Positions 7,412-15,993 of a stretch of 26,740 nucleotides of DNA are shown piece by piece. Source of the stretch: Actinobacteria bacterium UBA4426 (GTDB lineage Bacteria > Actinomycetota > Actinomycetes > S36-B12); the NCBI GenBank assembly GCA_002390705.1, contig DGQA01000027.1, positions 618 to 27,357 on the forward strand, given 5' to 3'. A program made the translations under genes and the position numbers. Every line of letters begins with the position of its first letter. The first letter of the stretch is position 1. Below the pieces are notes generated by a model. It saw nothing but the letters and a program-made list of their open reading frames with translations, was not told the DNA's origin and did not search any database.

Positions 7412-9145
7412 ATGCTCGAGTCATTAACCATCTCCGGCCTCGGAATTATTTCTGCGGCATCCGTTGAACTTGACCCAGGCCTGACCGTTCTCACTGGCGA
7501 AACGGGCGCGGGAAAATCCATGATTCTGCAAAGCATCGGTCTGATCATGGGTAATCGCGCGAGTGCGGAATTGGTGCTGGAGTCTGCAGAACGAGCTCGC
7601 GTGGATTGTGAGGTGAGGTTTAGTGGAGCCGATAGTGCAAGGGTGATTGCGTTGGTTGAGCAGGGCGGTGGAGAATGTGAAGAAATTGAAGGGTCTGCTG
7701 ATCTCTCACTCCTGATCTCTCGTGAAATCAATCAAAGCGGCAGGGGGAAAGCGTTTCTCGGTGGAAGGCCTGTGCCCGCGAGTGTTTTGCGTGAGGTGAG
7801 CGAAAACCTGATTGCCTTGCACGGACAATCCGATCAGGTGCTGTTGCGCGATCCCGGTAAGCAACTCGAACTCCTTGACCGCGCAGGTGGTGACACGTTG
7901 GCGAGCGTCAAAACTCGGTATCAGGTGGCACTGCGCGACTACCGGAAATTACGTAATGAGCGCGACCGGCTTTTGGCGAGTGAAAGTGACCAGCAGGCGC
8001 GGATATTCGAGCTGGAGCAGGGCATTCGAGAGATTTCCGATTTGTCACTGACCGAGGGTGAAGATGCTCAGGCAGCGCAAAAGATTTCAGTTATGAGAAA
8101 TATAGACGATCTCAATGGTGCTGTCGGTCGGGCACGTGAATTACTTAGCGGTGCGAGCAATTTTGGTCAAGAGTCGCGCAGCGCCTCGGTATTGGAGCAA
8201 ATGGGAGAGGCATCCAAGTCACTTGAGCATGCGGGCGAACTAGATAGAGAGGTGGGTGCTCACCTTGGGAGAATGGTGTCACTGATCACCGAGATATCTG
8301 ATCTTGACTCAGATTTGGCCTACTACCTGGCCGCGTTGGGTTCTGACCCCCAAGAGTTGGCGGATCTGGAAACTCGCGTGTCGCATTTAACGGCGATCAA
8401 GAAAAAGTATGGTCCTTCACTTGCGGAAGTATTGCATTGGAATGCGCAAGCTGGACTCGAATTGGCAGATATTCTCGTCCGAGACTCCCGGCTCGAAGAT
8501 CTTAACGCAGCGATTTCGGCGGCACTCACAGTTGCCACCGAACGTGTGGAGGAGTTAACGCAGGTGCGGGCCAAGACGGCCATGCAACTTGAAGGAAGCA
8601 TTGCGGCAGAACTGGGCGGGCTGGCCATGCCATTCGCTCAAATGCGTATTGAACTGGCAGTGGAAGAAGACCCGGAGCTGTGGAGTCGAAGTGGGCGGGA
8701 TCGGGCATTATTCATGCTGGCTGCACACGAGGGTGCAAAATTCTTACCGTTGTCTCGAACGGCATCGGGCGGGGAACTGAGCCGGGTGATGCTCGCAATT
8801 GAGGTTGCATTGGCCGGTGAAGATCCTGTTTCCACCATGATTTTTGACGAAGTTGACGCAGGTATCGGGGGCGGGGTCGCCGTTGAAGTGGGTCGAAGGC
8901 TCGCTGCGCTAGCGAAGCACACCCAAGTGATTGTAGTTACTCACCTGCCCCAAGTGGCGGCTTTCGCCGATCGACATTTGGTTGTCGAGAAAGTAGCTCA
9001 ATCCCATTCGGTGAAAACCAGCATCGCGTTGGTCGAGGGTGAGGAACGGGTCCGAGAAATCACCAGGATGCTGTCGGGCCTACCGGACTCTGAACATGGT
9101 GGGGCTCATGCACTCGAGCTACTTGAACTTGGATCCAAAGGTTAA
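7412..9145 (+). CDS. recN: DNA repair ATPase RecN
   Basis: A 577-residue SMC-like protein of double-strand break repair. The Walker A motif GETGAGKS is at 29-36, the ABC signature SGGELSR at 452-458, Walker B with FDEVDAGIGG at 478-487, and VVTHLPQVAAFADRH is the H-loop region. The central ~150-400 region is rich in Glu/Arg/Leu coiled coil, as expected. It lies 28 bp after nadK, with a GAGAGTGAG purine stretch before the ATG. No LexA box was recognised upstream. In most actinobacteria a steA/mctB-type pair follows; here pyrG follows after only 86 bp. Confidence 0.96.
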   Translation: MLESLTISGLGIISAASVELDPGLTVLTGETGAGKSMILQSIGLIMGNRASAELVLESAERARVDCEVRFSGADSARVIALVEQGGGECEEIEGSADLSLLISREINQSGRGKAFLGGRPVPASVLREVSENLIALHGQSDQVLLRDPGKQLELLDRAGGDTLASVKTRYQVALRDYRKLRNERDRLLASESDQQARIFELEQGIREISDLSLTEGEDAQAAQKISVMRNIDDLNGAVGRARELLSGASNFGQESRSASVLEQMGEASKSLEHAGELDREVGAHLGRMVSLITEISDLDSDLAYYLAALGSDPQELADLETRVSHLTAIKKKYGPSLAEVLHWNAQAGLELADILVRDSRLEDLNAAISAALTVATERVEELTQVRAKTAMQLEGSIAAELGGLAMPFAQMRIELAVEEDPELWSRSGRDRALFMLAAHEGAKFLPLSRTASGGELSRVMLAIEVALAGEDPVSTMIFDEVDAGIGGGVAVEVGRRLAALAKHTQVIVVTHLPQVAAFADRHLVVEKVAQSHSVKTSIALVEGEERVREITRMLSGLPDSEHGGAHALELLELGSKG

Positions 9146-9195
9146 CTTGACTGCGCCAAGATACTTGTCGATCCGCATGATCTCTGCGAGTCGTG

Positions 9196-9223
9196 TTGGT
9201 GCAGGCTCGGGTACTGATAGGCT
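9196..9223 (+). promoter_or_regulatory. Candidate promoter for pyrG (TTGGTG-N16-TAGGCT)
   Basis: A -35-like TTGGTG (9196-9201) is 16 nt from TAGGCT (9218-9223), which is 8 nt before the GTG at 9232. The mRNA would have no leader or one to two bases, which helps select GTG 9232 as the pyrG start. Confidence 0.5.
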
Positions 9224-9231
9224 GTCGTCCC

Positions 9232-10896
9232 GTGGAGAAATTGGGGACCAAGCACATATTCGTCACCGGAGGCGTCGCCTCATCGCTCGGTAAGGGACTT
9301 ACAGCTTCTTCATTGGGCAATTTGCTTACTTCTCGGGGTTTGCGCGTAACAATGCAAAAGCTTGATCCCTATCTGAACGTTGACCCGGGAACCATGAATC
9401 CATTTCAGCATGGTGAAGTATTTGTGACCGATGACGGGGCCGAAACCGATCTTGATATCGGGCACTACGAACGTTTTCTTGATACAAATTTGCACGGCTC
9501 GGCGAACGTGACGACCGGTCAGGTGTATTCGACGGTGATTGCAAAGGAACGACGGGGAGAGTATCTAGGCGACACGGTGCAGGTCATTCCACACATCACG
9601 AATGAAATCAAGTCGCGAATCCGAAGAATGGCTGGGCCAAACGTAGATGTTGTGATCACCGAAGTAGGTGGGACAGTTGGAGACATTGAAAGTTTGCCAT
9701 TTCTTGAGTCTGCGCGTCAGATTCGCCACGAAGTTGGTCGAGACAATGTTTTCTTTCTACATGTTTCGCTGTTGCCCTATATCGGACCATCAGGCGAGTT
9801 GAAAACAAAGCCGACCCAGCATTCAGTTGCAGCCTTGAGAAATATTGGAATCCAACCGGACGCGATTGTCTTGCGAGCGGATCGACCAGTTCCAGACTCC
9901 ATCAAACAGAAAATTTCTATGATGTGCGATGTTGATGCGGAAGCCGTTGTGGCGGCGGTTGATGCACTGAGTATTTATGACATTCCGAAAGTGTTGCATT
10001 CTGAAGGTCTGGATGCCTACGTGGGACGCCGACTCGACTTGCCATTTCGAGATGTAAACTGGGCGAAGTGGGACGACCTGCTTGAACGGGTTCATCACCC
10101 CAAGCATGCGGTCACAGTTGGCCTAGTGGGTAAGTATGTTGACCTACCTGACGCATATCTCTCGGTTACCGAGGCCTTACGAGCCGGAGGTTTTCACAAT
10201 AATTGCCGTGTCAACATCCGCTGGGTGTCCAGTGATGATTGTGCGACGCATGAAGGTGCCGCAAAGAACCTGTCAGATCTCGACGCAATTTGTGTTCCGG
10301 GCGGATTCGGTGTGCGTGGGATCGAGGGAAAGTTGGGAGCATTAACTTATGCGCGCGAAAACATGATCCCGACATTGGGACTTTGTCTTGGCCTGCAATG
10401 CATGGTTATCGAATACGCCCGAACGATTTCAGGTCTGGAAAATGCCAACTCAGTTGAGTTTGATGAATCAACGCCCCATCCGGTTGTTGCGACACTGGCT
10501 GACCAGCGGGATGTTGTTTCCGGTGAACGCGATATGGGTGGAACAATGCGACTGGGACTGTACCCAGCCAAACTTACCGAGGGCTCGGTCGCCTTTCGAG
10601 TGTATGGACAACCCTACATTGAGGAACGCCACCGCCACCGATTTGAGGTATCAAACGAGTATCGCGAGCAGCTGTCGAAGTCTGGGTTGACTTTTTCGGG
10701 GACGTCACCGGATGGACGTCTTGTTGAATTCGTCGAGTTGCCCGCGAGCGTCCACCCGTACTACATCGGCACCCAAGCCCATCCAGAACTGCGTTCGCGA
10801 CCAACGCACGCACACCCACTATTTAGCGCCCTGATTGAGGCTGCGATCGCTCGCTCACACGCATCGCAACAGGATCTTTCAACAGCGGACGCTTAG
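9232..10896 (+). CDS. pyrG: CTP synthase
   Basis: A 554-residue enzyme that aminates UTP to CTP using glutamine. The N-terminal synthetase domain starts KHIFVTGGVASSLGKGL, with the ATP loop, and includes the substrate-loop region FVTDDGAETDLDIGHYERF. The C-terminal class I glutaminase has Cys385 in GLCLGLQCM (the E. coli equivalent is Cys379) and the His/Glu of AHPELRSRP. The frame is open further upstream to 9193, but homologues begin close to residue 'KHIFVTGG' and the GTG at 9232 has a TAGGCT box 8 nt upstream, so I chose it. CTP synthase normally forms tetramers allosterically activated by GTP. Its TAG stop is part of a second TAGGCG hexamer before the next gene. Confidence 0.96.
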   Translation: MEKLGTKHIFVTGGVASSLGKGLTASSLGNLLTSRGLRVTMQKLDPYLNVDPGTMNPFQHGEVFVTDDGAETDLDIGHYERFLDTNLHGSANVTTGQVYSTVIAKERRGEYLGDTVQVIPHITNEIKSRIRRMAGPNVDVVITEVGGTVGDIESLPFLESARQIRHEVGRDNVFFLHVSLLPYIGPSGELKTKPTQHSVAALRNIGIQPDAIVLRADRPVPDSIKQKISMMCDVDAEAVVAAVDALSIYDIPKVLHSEGLDAYVGRRLDLPFRDVNWAKWDDLLERVHHPKHAVTVGLVGKYVDLPDAYLSVTEALRAGGFHNNCRVNIRWVSSDDCATHEGAAKNLSDLDAICVPGGFGVRGIEGKLGALTYARENMIPTLGLCLGLQCMVIEYARTISGLENANSVEFDESTPHPVVATLADQRDVVSGERDMGGTMRLGLYPAKLTEGSVAFRVYGQPYIEERHRHRFEVSNEYREQLSKSGLTFSGTSPDGRLVEFVELPASVHPYYIGTQAHPELRSRPTHAHPLFSALIEAAIARSHASQQDLSTADA

Positions 10897-10906
10897 GCGC
10901 TGACGG

Positions 10907-11572
10907 GTGTCCGAACGGTGGATTGGACCAGTAGCGGACAGTCTTGACCCGGTGGAGTTGCTCTCGCGTGAAACCGTCCATGTGGGCGGGAAGTGGCGAG
11001 TGGACGTGGAAACGATAAAAATTGCCGGTCAACGTGTCACGCGCGATATCCTCATCCACCCAGGTGCGGTTGCCGTGTTGGTGCTTAATGAGTGCGATGA
11101 AGTGTTGCTTATTCGTCAATACCGGCAGCCGTTAGGCATGTTTCTTTTTGAAACACCCGCAGGCTTGCTTGATGTCCCTGACGAGAATCCTTTGGCTGCC
11201 GCGCAGCGCGAATTGGCGGAGGAAGCGGGAGTGGTCGCAGCTCGTTGGGACACTCTCGTTGATTTTTACAACTCTCCGGGTGGATCAAGTGAAGCGATTC
11301 GGATCTATTTGGCGCGGGAAATCTCCGAGATTCCGGCCGGGCGCATGGTGACGGGAGAAGCAGAAGAGGTCAACCTGCCTCTGGTGTGGGTCCCACTGCC
11401 GAAAGCCGTGGATTTAGTGTTGAATGGGGCGCTGGGAAACCCAACGGCCGTACTGGGAATCTTGGCAACTTGGGCGTGGAAGTCTATCGCTGGCTGCGAG
11501 TTGCGTGGGTCGAACGCCCCGTGGACAGCGCGTGAGGGGCTGAATAATCTGGGCAGACTGCCGGCGGTGTAG
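10907..11572 (+). CDS. NUDIX ADP-ribose pyrophosphatase
   Basis: A 221-residue NUDIX hydrolase. The Nudix box is at residues 86-109 (GLLDVPDENPLAAAQ then RELAEEAGV); REL-x-EE-x-G is intact, while there is one extra residue between the first Gly and Glu, as in other actinobacterial ADP-ribose pyrophosphatases (Rv1700-like). It should cleave ADP-ribose to AMP and ribose 5-phosphate. N- and C-terminal flanks fit the domain-swapped ADPRase dimer family (FETPAGLLD context). GTG 10907 is only 10 nt after the pyrG stop and has no good Shine-Dalgarno; it may be read by coupling or from a promoter in the pyrG end. Confidence 0.9.
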   Translation: MSERWIGPVADSLDPVELLSRETVHVGGKWRVDVETIKIAGQRVTRDILIHPGAVAVLVLNECDEVLLIRQYRQPLGMFLFETPAGLLDVPDENPLAAAQRELAEEAGVVAARWDTLVDFYNSPGGSSEAIRIYLAREISEIPAGRMVTGEAEEVNLPLVWVPLPKAVDLVLNGALGNPTAVLGILATWAWKSIAGCELRGSNAPWTAREGLNNLGRLPAV

Positions 11573-11608
11573 ATTTATATCTAATCGGATAAAGAAGCAG
11601 AGGTTATT

Positions 11609-12724
11609 GTGCGCGTGGGCATCCCAAAGGAAATTAAGAACCATGAGTATCGGGTGGCAGTTACCCCAGCGGGTGTTCATGAACTCGTTTCCCATGGCCA
11701 TGAGGTTGTGATTGAAGCCGGGGCCGGAGTGGGCTCGTCAATTCCTGATTTGGATTTCGTTGCTGCCGGCGCCCAGATTTGTGCCTCGGCAGAAGCTGTG
11801 TGGGAAAGCGCCGACATGATCCTAAAAGTCAAAGAACCCATCGCCGCGGAGTACGGGAGCATGCGCGAAGGGCAAATTATTTTTACTTACTTGCATCTCG
11901 CTGCATCTCAAGAATGTACGGATGCGCTTGTGAAATCGGGCGCAACAGCGATCGCCTATGAAACCGTTGAATTGACCGATGGTTCGCTGCCGCTCCTGGC
12001 CCCCATGTCCGAAGTCGCTGGACGCTTGGCGCCCCAAGTGGGAGCGCACTCGTTGATGCGCGCTCATGGAGGTCGTGGCGTACTGATGGGTGGTGTCTCG
12101 GGTGTGTACGCGGCCAAAGTAGTCGTGCTTGGCGCTGGTGTCGCCGGGATGAACGCGGCAGCGATTGCACTGGGAATGCAGGCCGAAGTCCTTCTCTTGG
12201 ATAAAAATGTAGCGCGCTTGCGCCAAGTCGACGCAATTTACCAAGGACACATGCAAACTGTGACATCGAATTCATTTGAAATTGAGCGAGCGGTACTCGA
12301 GGCTGACATGGTGATTGGTGCGGTGCTTGTTCCGGGAACAAAGGCTCCCAAGTTGGTTTCCAATGATCTTGTGTCTCGTATGAAGCCGGGTTCAGTGTTG
12401 GTTGACATTGCAGTTGATCAGGGAGGGTGCTTTGAAGACTCTCGACCAACCACACACGCGGAGCCGACCTATCAGGTTCATGAATCGGTGTTTTACTGCG
12501 TGGCCAATATGCCAGGGGCGGTCCCACACACTTCAACGTATGCGCTGACCAACGTCACCCTCCCGTACGCGGTGGCACTGGCCAATAAAGGTTGGAAGAA
12601 GGCGTTGTCCGATGATCCGGCTCTGGCACTCGGACTCAATGTCCACAACCGTTGCGTGACATACGGGGCAGTCGCTGAGTCGTGGTCATACCCATTGACG
12701 GAGTTATCAGAGGCACTCGCCTGA
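11609..12724 (+). CDS. ald: Alanine dehydrogenase
   Basis: A 371-residue NAD-dependent alanine dehydrogenase, converting L-alanine to pyruvate and ammonia and the reverse. It starts with RVGIPKEIKNHEYRVAVTP; pyruvate-binding Arg15 and Lys75 and catalytic His96 (FTYLHLAA) are present. The Rossmann motif GAGVAG is at 175-180 with Asp198 for the NAD ribose; the catalytic Asp lies in VDIAVDQGGCFE. Start GTG 11609 has a good Shine-Dalgarno AGAGG (11599-11603), 5 nt away, unlike the leaderless genes. ald is not present at this position in M. tuberculosis (where it is Rv2780), so this is a local insertion between NUDIX and xerD. Its end overlaps the xerD start region. Confidence 0.96.
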   Translation: MRVGIPKEIKNHEYRVAVTPAGVHELVSHGHEVVIEAGAGVGSSIPDLDFVAAGAQICASAEAVWESADMILKVKEPIAAEYGSMREGQIIFTYLHLAASQECTDALVKSGATAIAYETVELTDGSLPLLAPMSEVAGRLAPQVGAHSLMRAHGGRGVLMGGVSGVYAAKVVVLGAGVAGMNAAAIALGMQAEVLLLDKNVARLRQVDAIYQGHMQTVTSNSFEIERAVLEADMVIGAVLVPGTKAPKLVSNDLVSRMKPGSVLVDIAVDQGGCFEDSRPTTHAEPTYQVHESVFYCVANMPGAVPHTSTYALTNVTLPYAVALANKGWKKALSDDPALALGLNVHNRCVTYGAVAESWSYPLTELSEALA

Positions 12725-13611
12725 ACTTAGATTTAGCAATTCGTGGATACCTCGATCACATCAGCATTGAGCGAGGTCTTTCTGGCAACACTGTGAGTGC
12801 ATATTCCCGTGATCTCGGCCGCTATCAGAAATGGTGCACGAGCGTCGGGCTCAGCGAGGTCGATCAAGTGACAGCCAATGCTATAAGCGACTTTTCCACT
12901 TCTCTGGCTAATCAGCTCAGCGCGTCAAGTGCGGCTAGAATTGTGGTCTCGGTCCGTGGGTTTCACAAATTTTGTGTAGCCGAAGATTGGACCACCACAA
13001 ATCCTGCAGTTGATGTTCACCCCACAGCGGTGCCGCGGCGGCTGCCTAAAGCGCTGGCCTATGAGTCCGTAGTCTTGCTAATCGATGCAACAAATTTGAG
13101 CGATCTTCCCCAACGTGATAGGGCGATAATGGAATTGCTGTACGGCACGGGAATGCGGATCTCTGAGTTGACAAATTTGAGTATTGATGATGTTGATGGC
13201 GGCTCGGGAACGGTGATTGTTACCGGGAAAGGGAATAAGCAGCGACTGATCCCGGTTGGTACGTTTGCATTACGGGCAATCGAGGGATACTTACGAAGTG
13301 AACGTCGTGAACAGGTAGCAAAAGGGCCAGGGACGCACTATCTTTTTCTGAATCGACGGGGAAAGCCACTTTCCCGTCAAAGTGCTTGGGAGTGCGTGAG
13401 CCACGCGGCCGGCCGCGCAGAAATCACAGGCGTGAGCCCGCACAGCCTGCGGCACAGCTACGCCACCCACCTACTCGAGCGTGGCGCTGATGTTCGGACG
13501 GTACAGGAACTTCTCGGCCACGCCTCGGTCACAACGACCCAGGTGTACACCCTGGTAACGGTGGAAACACTCCGGGAAATATATGCGTCGTCACACCCGA
13601 GGGCGACTTAG
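12682..13611 (+). CDS. xerD: Site-specific tyrosine recombinase XerD
   Basis: A 309-residue tyrosine recombinase if started at GTG 12682 (296 residues if started at CTG 12721). All catalytic residues are visible in the 309-aa numbering: Arg159 (GTGMRISEL), Lys183 (TGKGNKQRL), His254 and Arg257 (HSLRHSYATH), His280 (LLGHAS) and nucleophile Tyr289 (TTQVYT). The SAM-like core-binding domain covers about 17-110. It is the housekeeping dimer-resolution enzyme, acting with XerC at dif near FtsK, as the neighbours (parA-like, scpA, scpB) fit. The start is uncertain: GTG 12682 overlaps ald by 43 nt with a poor Shine-Dalgarno, while CTG 12721 overlaps ald by 4 nt (CTGA), lies 10 nt after AGAGG and fits where homologues begin. 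Confidence 0.93.
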   Translation: MVIPIDGVIRGTRLNLDLAIRGYLDHISIERGLSGNTVSAYSRDLGRYQKWCTSVGLSEVDQVTANAISDFSTSLANQLSASSAARIVVSVRGFHKFCVAEDWTTTNPAVDVHPTAVPRRLPKALAYESVVLLIDATNLSDLPQRDRAIMELLYGTGMRISELTNLSIDDVDGGSGTVIVTGKGNKQRLIPVGTFALRAIEGYLRSERREQVAKGPGTHYLFLNRRGKPLSRQSAWECVSHAAGRAEITGVSPHSLRHSYATHLLERGADVRTVQELLGHASVTTTQVYTLVTVETLREIYASSHPRAT

Positions 13612-13664
13612 CCACCACTCGCCGGCTGACCCTGCCAATCCGGGACCTGAAGACCCAGACACAG

Positions 13665-13670
13665 TAGGCT
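13665..13670 (+). promoter_or_regulatory. Candidate -10 element (TAGGCT) for the parA-scpAB operon
   Basis: TAGGCT lies 10 nt before ATG 13681 in the 69-bp gap after xerD, so the leader would be only a few bases. No clear -35. Confidence 0.45.
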
Positions 13671-13680
13671 GAGAACCACT

Positions 13681-14523
13681 ATGAGCGAGGAATCCGAGGA
13701 CCCGAAATTGGCGGTCATCCCTGAGCCCCCCGAGTTGGAAAAGCATGGGCCGGCCCGAGTAATTTCAATGGTTAATCAAAAGGGCGGCGTTGGGAAAACC
13801 ACGTCCACCGTGTCACTGGGTTCGGCGCTTGCCGATTACGGGCGCAAAGTGCTACTCGTAGATTTCGATCCGCAGGGCGCGCTGTCGGTGGCGCTGGGCA
13901 TGAACCCCAATGAAATGGATCTGTCGATTTACAATTTGCTGACCCAGAGTGACTGCCACATTGGGGACGTAATTGTCAACACCCGGGTGCCTGGACTGGA
14001 TCTAGTCCCTAGCAACATTGATTTGTCCGCTGCCGAAGTTCAATTGGTGAGTGAAGTAGGCCGGGAATATGCACTACAAAGGGTTTTGGTGCCGATCATT
14101 GAGGACTATGACATCGTGCTTATCGATTGCCAACCTTCCCTTGGGCTGCTCACTCTAAATGCGCTTACTGCGAGCACTGAAGTAATTATTCCCATGGAAA
14201 CTGAATACTTTGCTTTGCGCGGGGTCGCGCTCCTCAAGGACACCATCGACAAAGTCGTATCTCGACTCAACCCAGAACTTCGAATTCTTGGTGTTCTTCC
14301 CACCATGTATAACCCCAGAACATTGCACGGTCGTGAGGTGCTTGAATCGGTAACGGGAGCTTTCGGTGACACGGTGTTTTCCACGACCATTAATAGGACC
14401 GTGAAGTTTCCAGACTCGGCCGTGGCGGGTGAGCCGATTACTACTTTTGCTCCGTCAAGTAGCGGGGCTCAGGCGTATCGCAGGCTCGCACGCGAGGTTA
14501 TTGCCAGGTCAACTGTTAAGTGA
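13681..14523 (+). CDS. ParA/Soj-family ATPase in the scpAB operon
   Basis: A 280-residue ParA-type ATPase. The deviant Walker A KGGVGKTT is at 34-41 with both the signature lysine (Lys34) and Lys39, DFDPQG at 61-66, and the Walker B-like VLIDCQPSLGLL. A 25-residue acidic N-terminal extension precedes the fold. Orthologues (Rv1708-like) sit next to scpA/scpB in most actinobacteria and are distinct from the parAB pair near oriC; no parB or parS is seen nearby. The likely role is ATP-dependent positioning or chromosome organisation with the ScpAB-SMC condensin, but that link is by context only. Start ATG 13681 follows the TAGGCT box; scpA starts 8 nt after its stop. Confidence 0.9.
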   Translation: MSEESEDPKLAVIPEPPELEKHGPARVISMVNQKGGVGKTTSTVSLGSALADYGRKVLLVDFDPQGALSVALGMNPNEMDLSIYNLLTQSDCHIGDVIVNTRVPGLDLVPSNIDLSAAEVQLVSEVGREYALQRVLVPIIEDYDIVLIDCQPSLGLLTLNALTASTEVIIPMETEYFALRGVALLKDTIDKVVSRLNPELRILGVLPTMYNPRTLHGREVLESVTGAFGDTVFSTTINRTVKFPDSAVAGEPITTFAPSSSGAQAYRRLAREVIARSTVK

Positions 14524-14531
14524 ACTTTTAG

Positions 14532-15416
14532 GTGAGCATCGAGGTAGTTGACGAAGATACCCAGGGCAAGTCAGGTTTCTCAGTGCGAGTGGGGGACTTT
14601 GAGGGCCCATTTGACCTGCTGCTCTCATTGATTTCTAAACACAAACTTGAAGTAACCGAGCTTGCGCTCCACATGGTCACCGACGAGTTCATTGCTCACA
14701 TCAGAGGCCAAGGCGAGAATTGGGATCTTGACGAAACGAGCAGCTTCTTGGTCGTCGCAGCGACTCTGCTGGATCTCAAGGCGGCCAGGCTTCTGCCCCG
14801 AGGCGAGGTTGAAGACGAAGAGGACCTGGCGTTACTCGAAGCTAGGGACCTGTTGTTTGCTCGGATCTTGCAGTACCGCGCATATAAGGAAATCACGGTT
14901 TTGTTTACCGAGATGATGGGAACGGCAAGTAAGTCGTATCCACGCACTGTGGGGCTTGAGCCACAGTTTGCGGAGTTACTCCCCGAAGTCTTGTTGAGCA
15001 TTAGCCCGGACCAGTTCGCTGCCATGGCGGCTTTTGCTTTGTCACCCAAGCCGGTTGAGGAAATAGGCATCGGACACATCCATACCCAACGAGTCAGTGT
15101 CCGCGAGCAAGCCGCGATAATTGTTGAGCGCCTAAGACGTGTGGGAACAACAACTTTTCGGGCTCTCACCCAAGATTGCGATTCGACCCTACTTATTGTT
15201 GGTCGGTTCCTGGCGCTGCTTGAGTTGTACCGCGAACAATCGGTACTTTTTGAACAGATCTCACCATTAGGCGATTTAACTGTGCGCTGGGTCGGTCAAA
15301 ATGAGGGCGATATTGAGGTCACGGACGAATTTGATGTTGACCGAGATGTAGACGTCGATATAGAACCAGAAGCCAACGCGAGATCAGGAAAAGGATCGGG
15401 AGAGATCGATGAGTGA
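14532..15416 (+). CDS. scpA: Segregation and condensation protein A
   Basis: A 294-residue ScpA kleisin, which bridges SMC heads and binds ScpB in the condensin complex. The N-terminal family motif VGDFEGPFDLLLSLISKHKL is at about 21-40, and the C-terminal winged-helix region (about 195-255) contains TFRALTQDC and FLALLELYREQSV. The last ~40 residues are very acidic (DEFDVDRDVDVDIEPE) and probably disordered. The GTG start is 8 nt after parA. The gene overlaps scpB by 8 nt, so ScpA and ScpB are probably made in coupled amounts. Confidence 0.94.
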   Translation: MSIEVVDEDTQGKSGFSVRVGDFEGPFDLLLSLISKHKLEVTELALHMVTDEFIAHIRGQGENWDLDETSSFLVVAATLLDLKAARLLPRGEVEDEEDLALLEARDLLFARILQYRAYKEITVLFTEMMGTASKSYPRTVGLEPQFAELLPEVLLSISPDQFAAMAAFALSPKPVEEIGIGHIHTQRVSVREQAAIIVERLRRVGTTTFRALTQDCDSTLLIVGRFLALLELYREQSVLFEQISPLGDLTVRWVGQNEGDIEVTDEFDVDRDVDVDIEPEANARSGKGSGEIDE

Positions 15417-15993
15417 GCAGGCCGACGAGTTAGGTGCTCCGAATGTCGGCGCGGCAATTGAGGCGCTTTTGCTTTTGACGGATGAGCCTATGCCGGCAAT
15501 TGAAATTGCCCAGGTGACGCGGGCACCATTGCCCGATGTTGAACGCACACTCCACGAGTTGTCCCTCGAGTACACGGAGCAGATGAGGGGATTTGATCTC
15601 CGGGAAGTCGCGGGAGGTTGGCGCTTCTACACGCGCAGCGAATGCTCACCACTGATTGAACGTTGGGTTGTTGACGGTCAGCAAGCAAAATTGACCCAAG
15701 CGGCGTTGGAGACGCTATCGGTGATTGCGTACCGACAACCCGTGACCCGGGGTCGAGTGAGTGCCGTTCGCGGAGTCAACATCGATGGCGTAATTAAAAC
15801 GCTGCTCACACGGGGATTAATTCAAGAGGCGGGAACAGAAAACGAATCGGGGGCGATTTTCTACAAAACCACTTCCTTTTTTCTCGAGCGGCTCGGGATC
15901 TCATCTCTGGCGGATCTACCTCCACTGGCAGAACATATTCCTGACCTAGCAGACCTGGATGCAGTGTTGGAGTCAGTTGCTTCCGGTGACTGA
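15409..15993 (+). CDS. scpB: Segregation and condensation protein B
   Basis: A 194-residue ScpB, dimeric partner of ScpA in the SMC condensin. It has two winged-helix domains; the conserved ALETLSVIAYRQPVTRGRVS and RGLIQEAG segments lie at about 104-147. Start ATG 15409 lies inside the end of scpA. The C-terminus overlaps the rluB start region by 8 nt. Length and order (parA-scpA-scpB-rluB) match the standard actinobacterial set. Confidence 0.95.
   Translation: MSEQADELGAPNVGAAIEALLLLTDEPMPAIEIAQVTRAPLPDVERTLHELSLEYTEQMRGFDLREVAGGWRFYTRSECSPLIERWVVDGQQAKLTQAALETLSVIAYRQPVTRGRVSAVRGVNIDGVIKTLLTRGLIQEAGTENESGAIFYKTTSFFLERLGISSLADLPPLAEHIPDLADLDAVLESVASGD

Noticed and set aside
12682..13611. 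XerD as the integrase of a mobile element
   Set aside because: It sits in the conserved NUDIX-xerD-parA-scpAB order and is the housekeeping recombinase; no att-like repeats or cargo are next to it.
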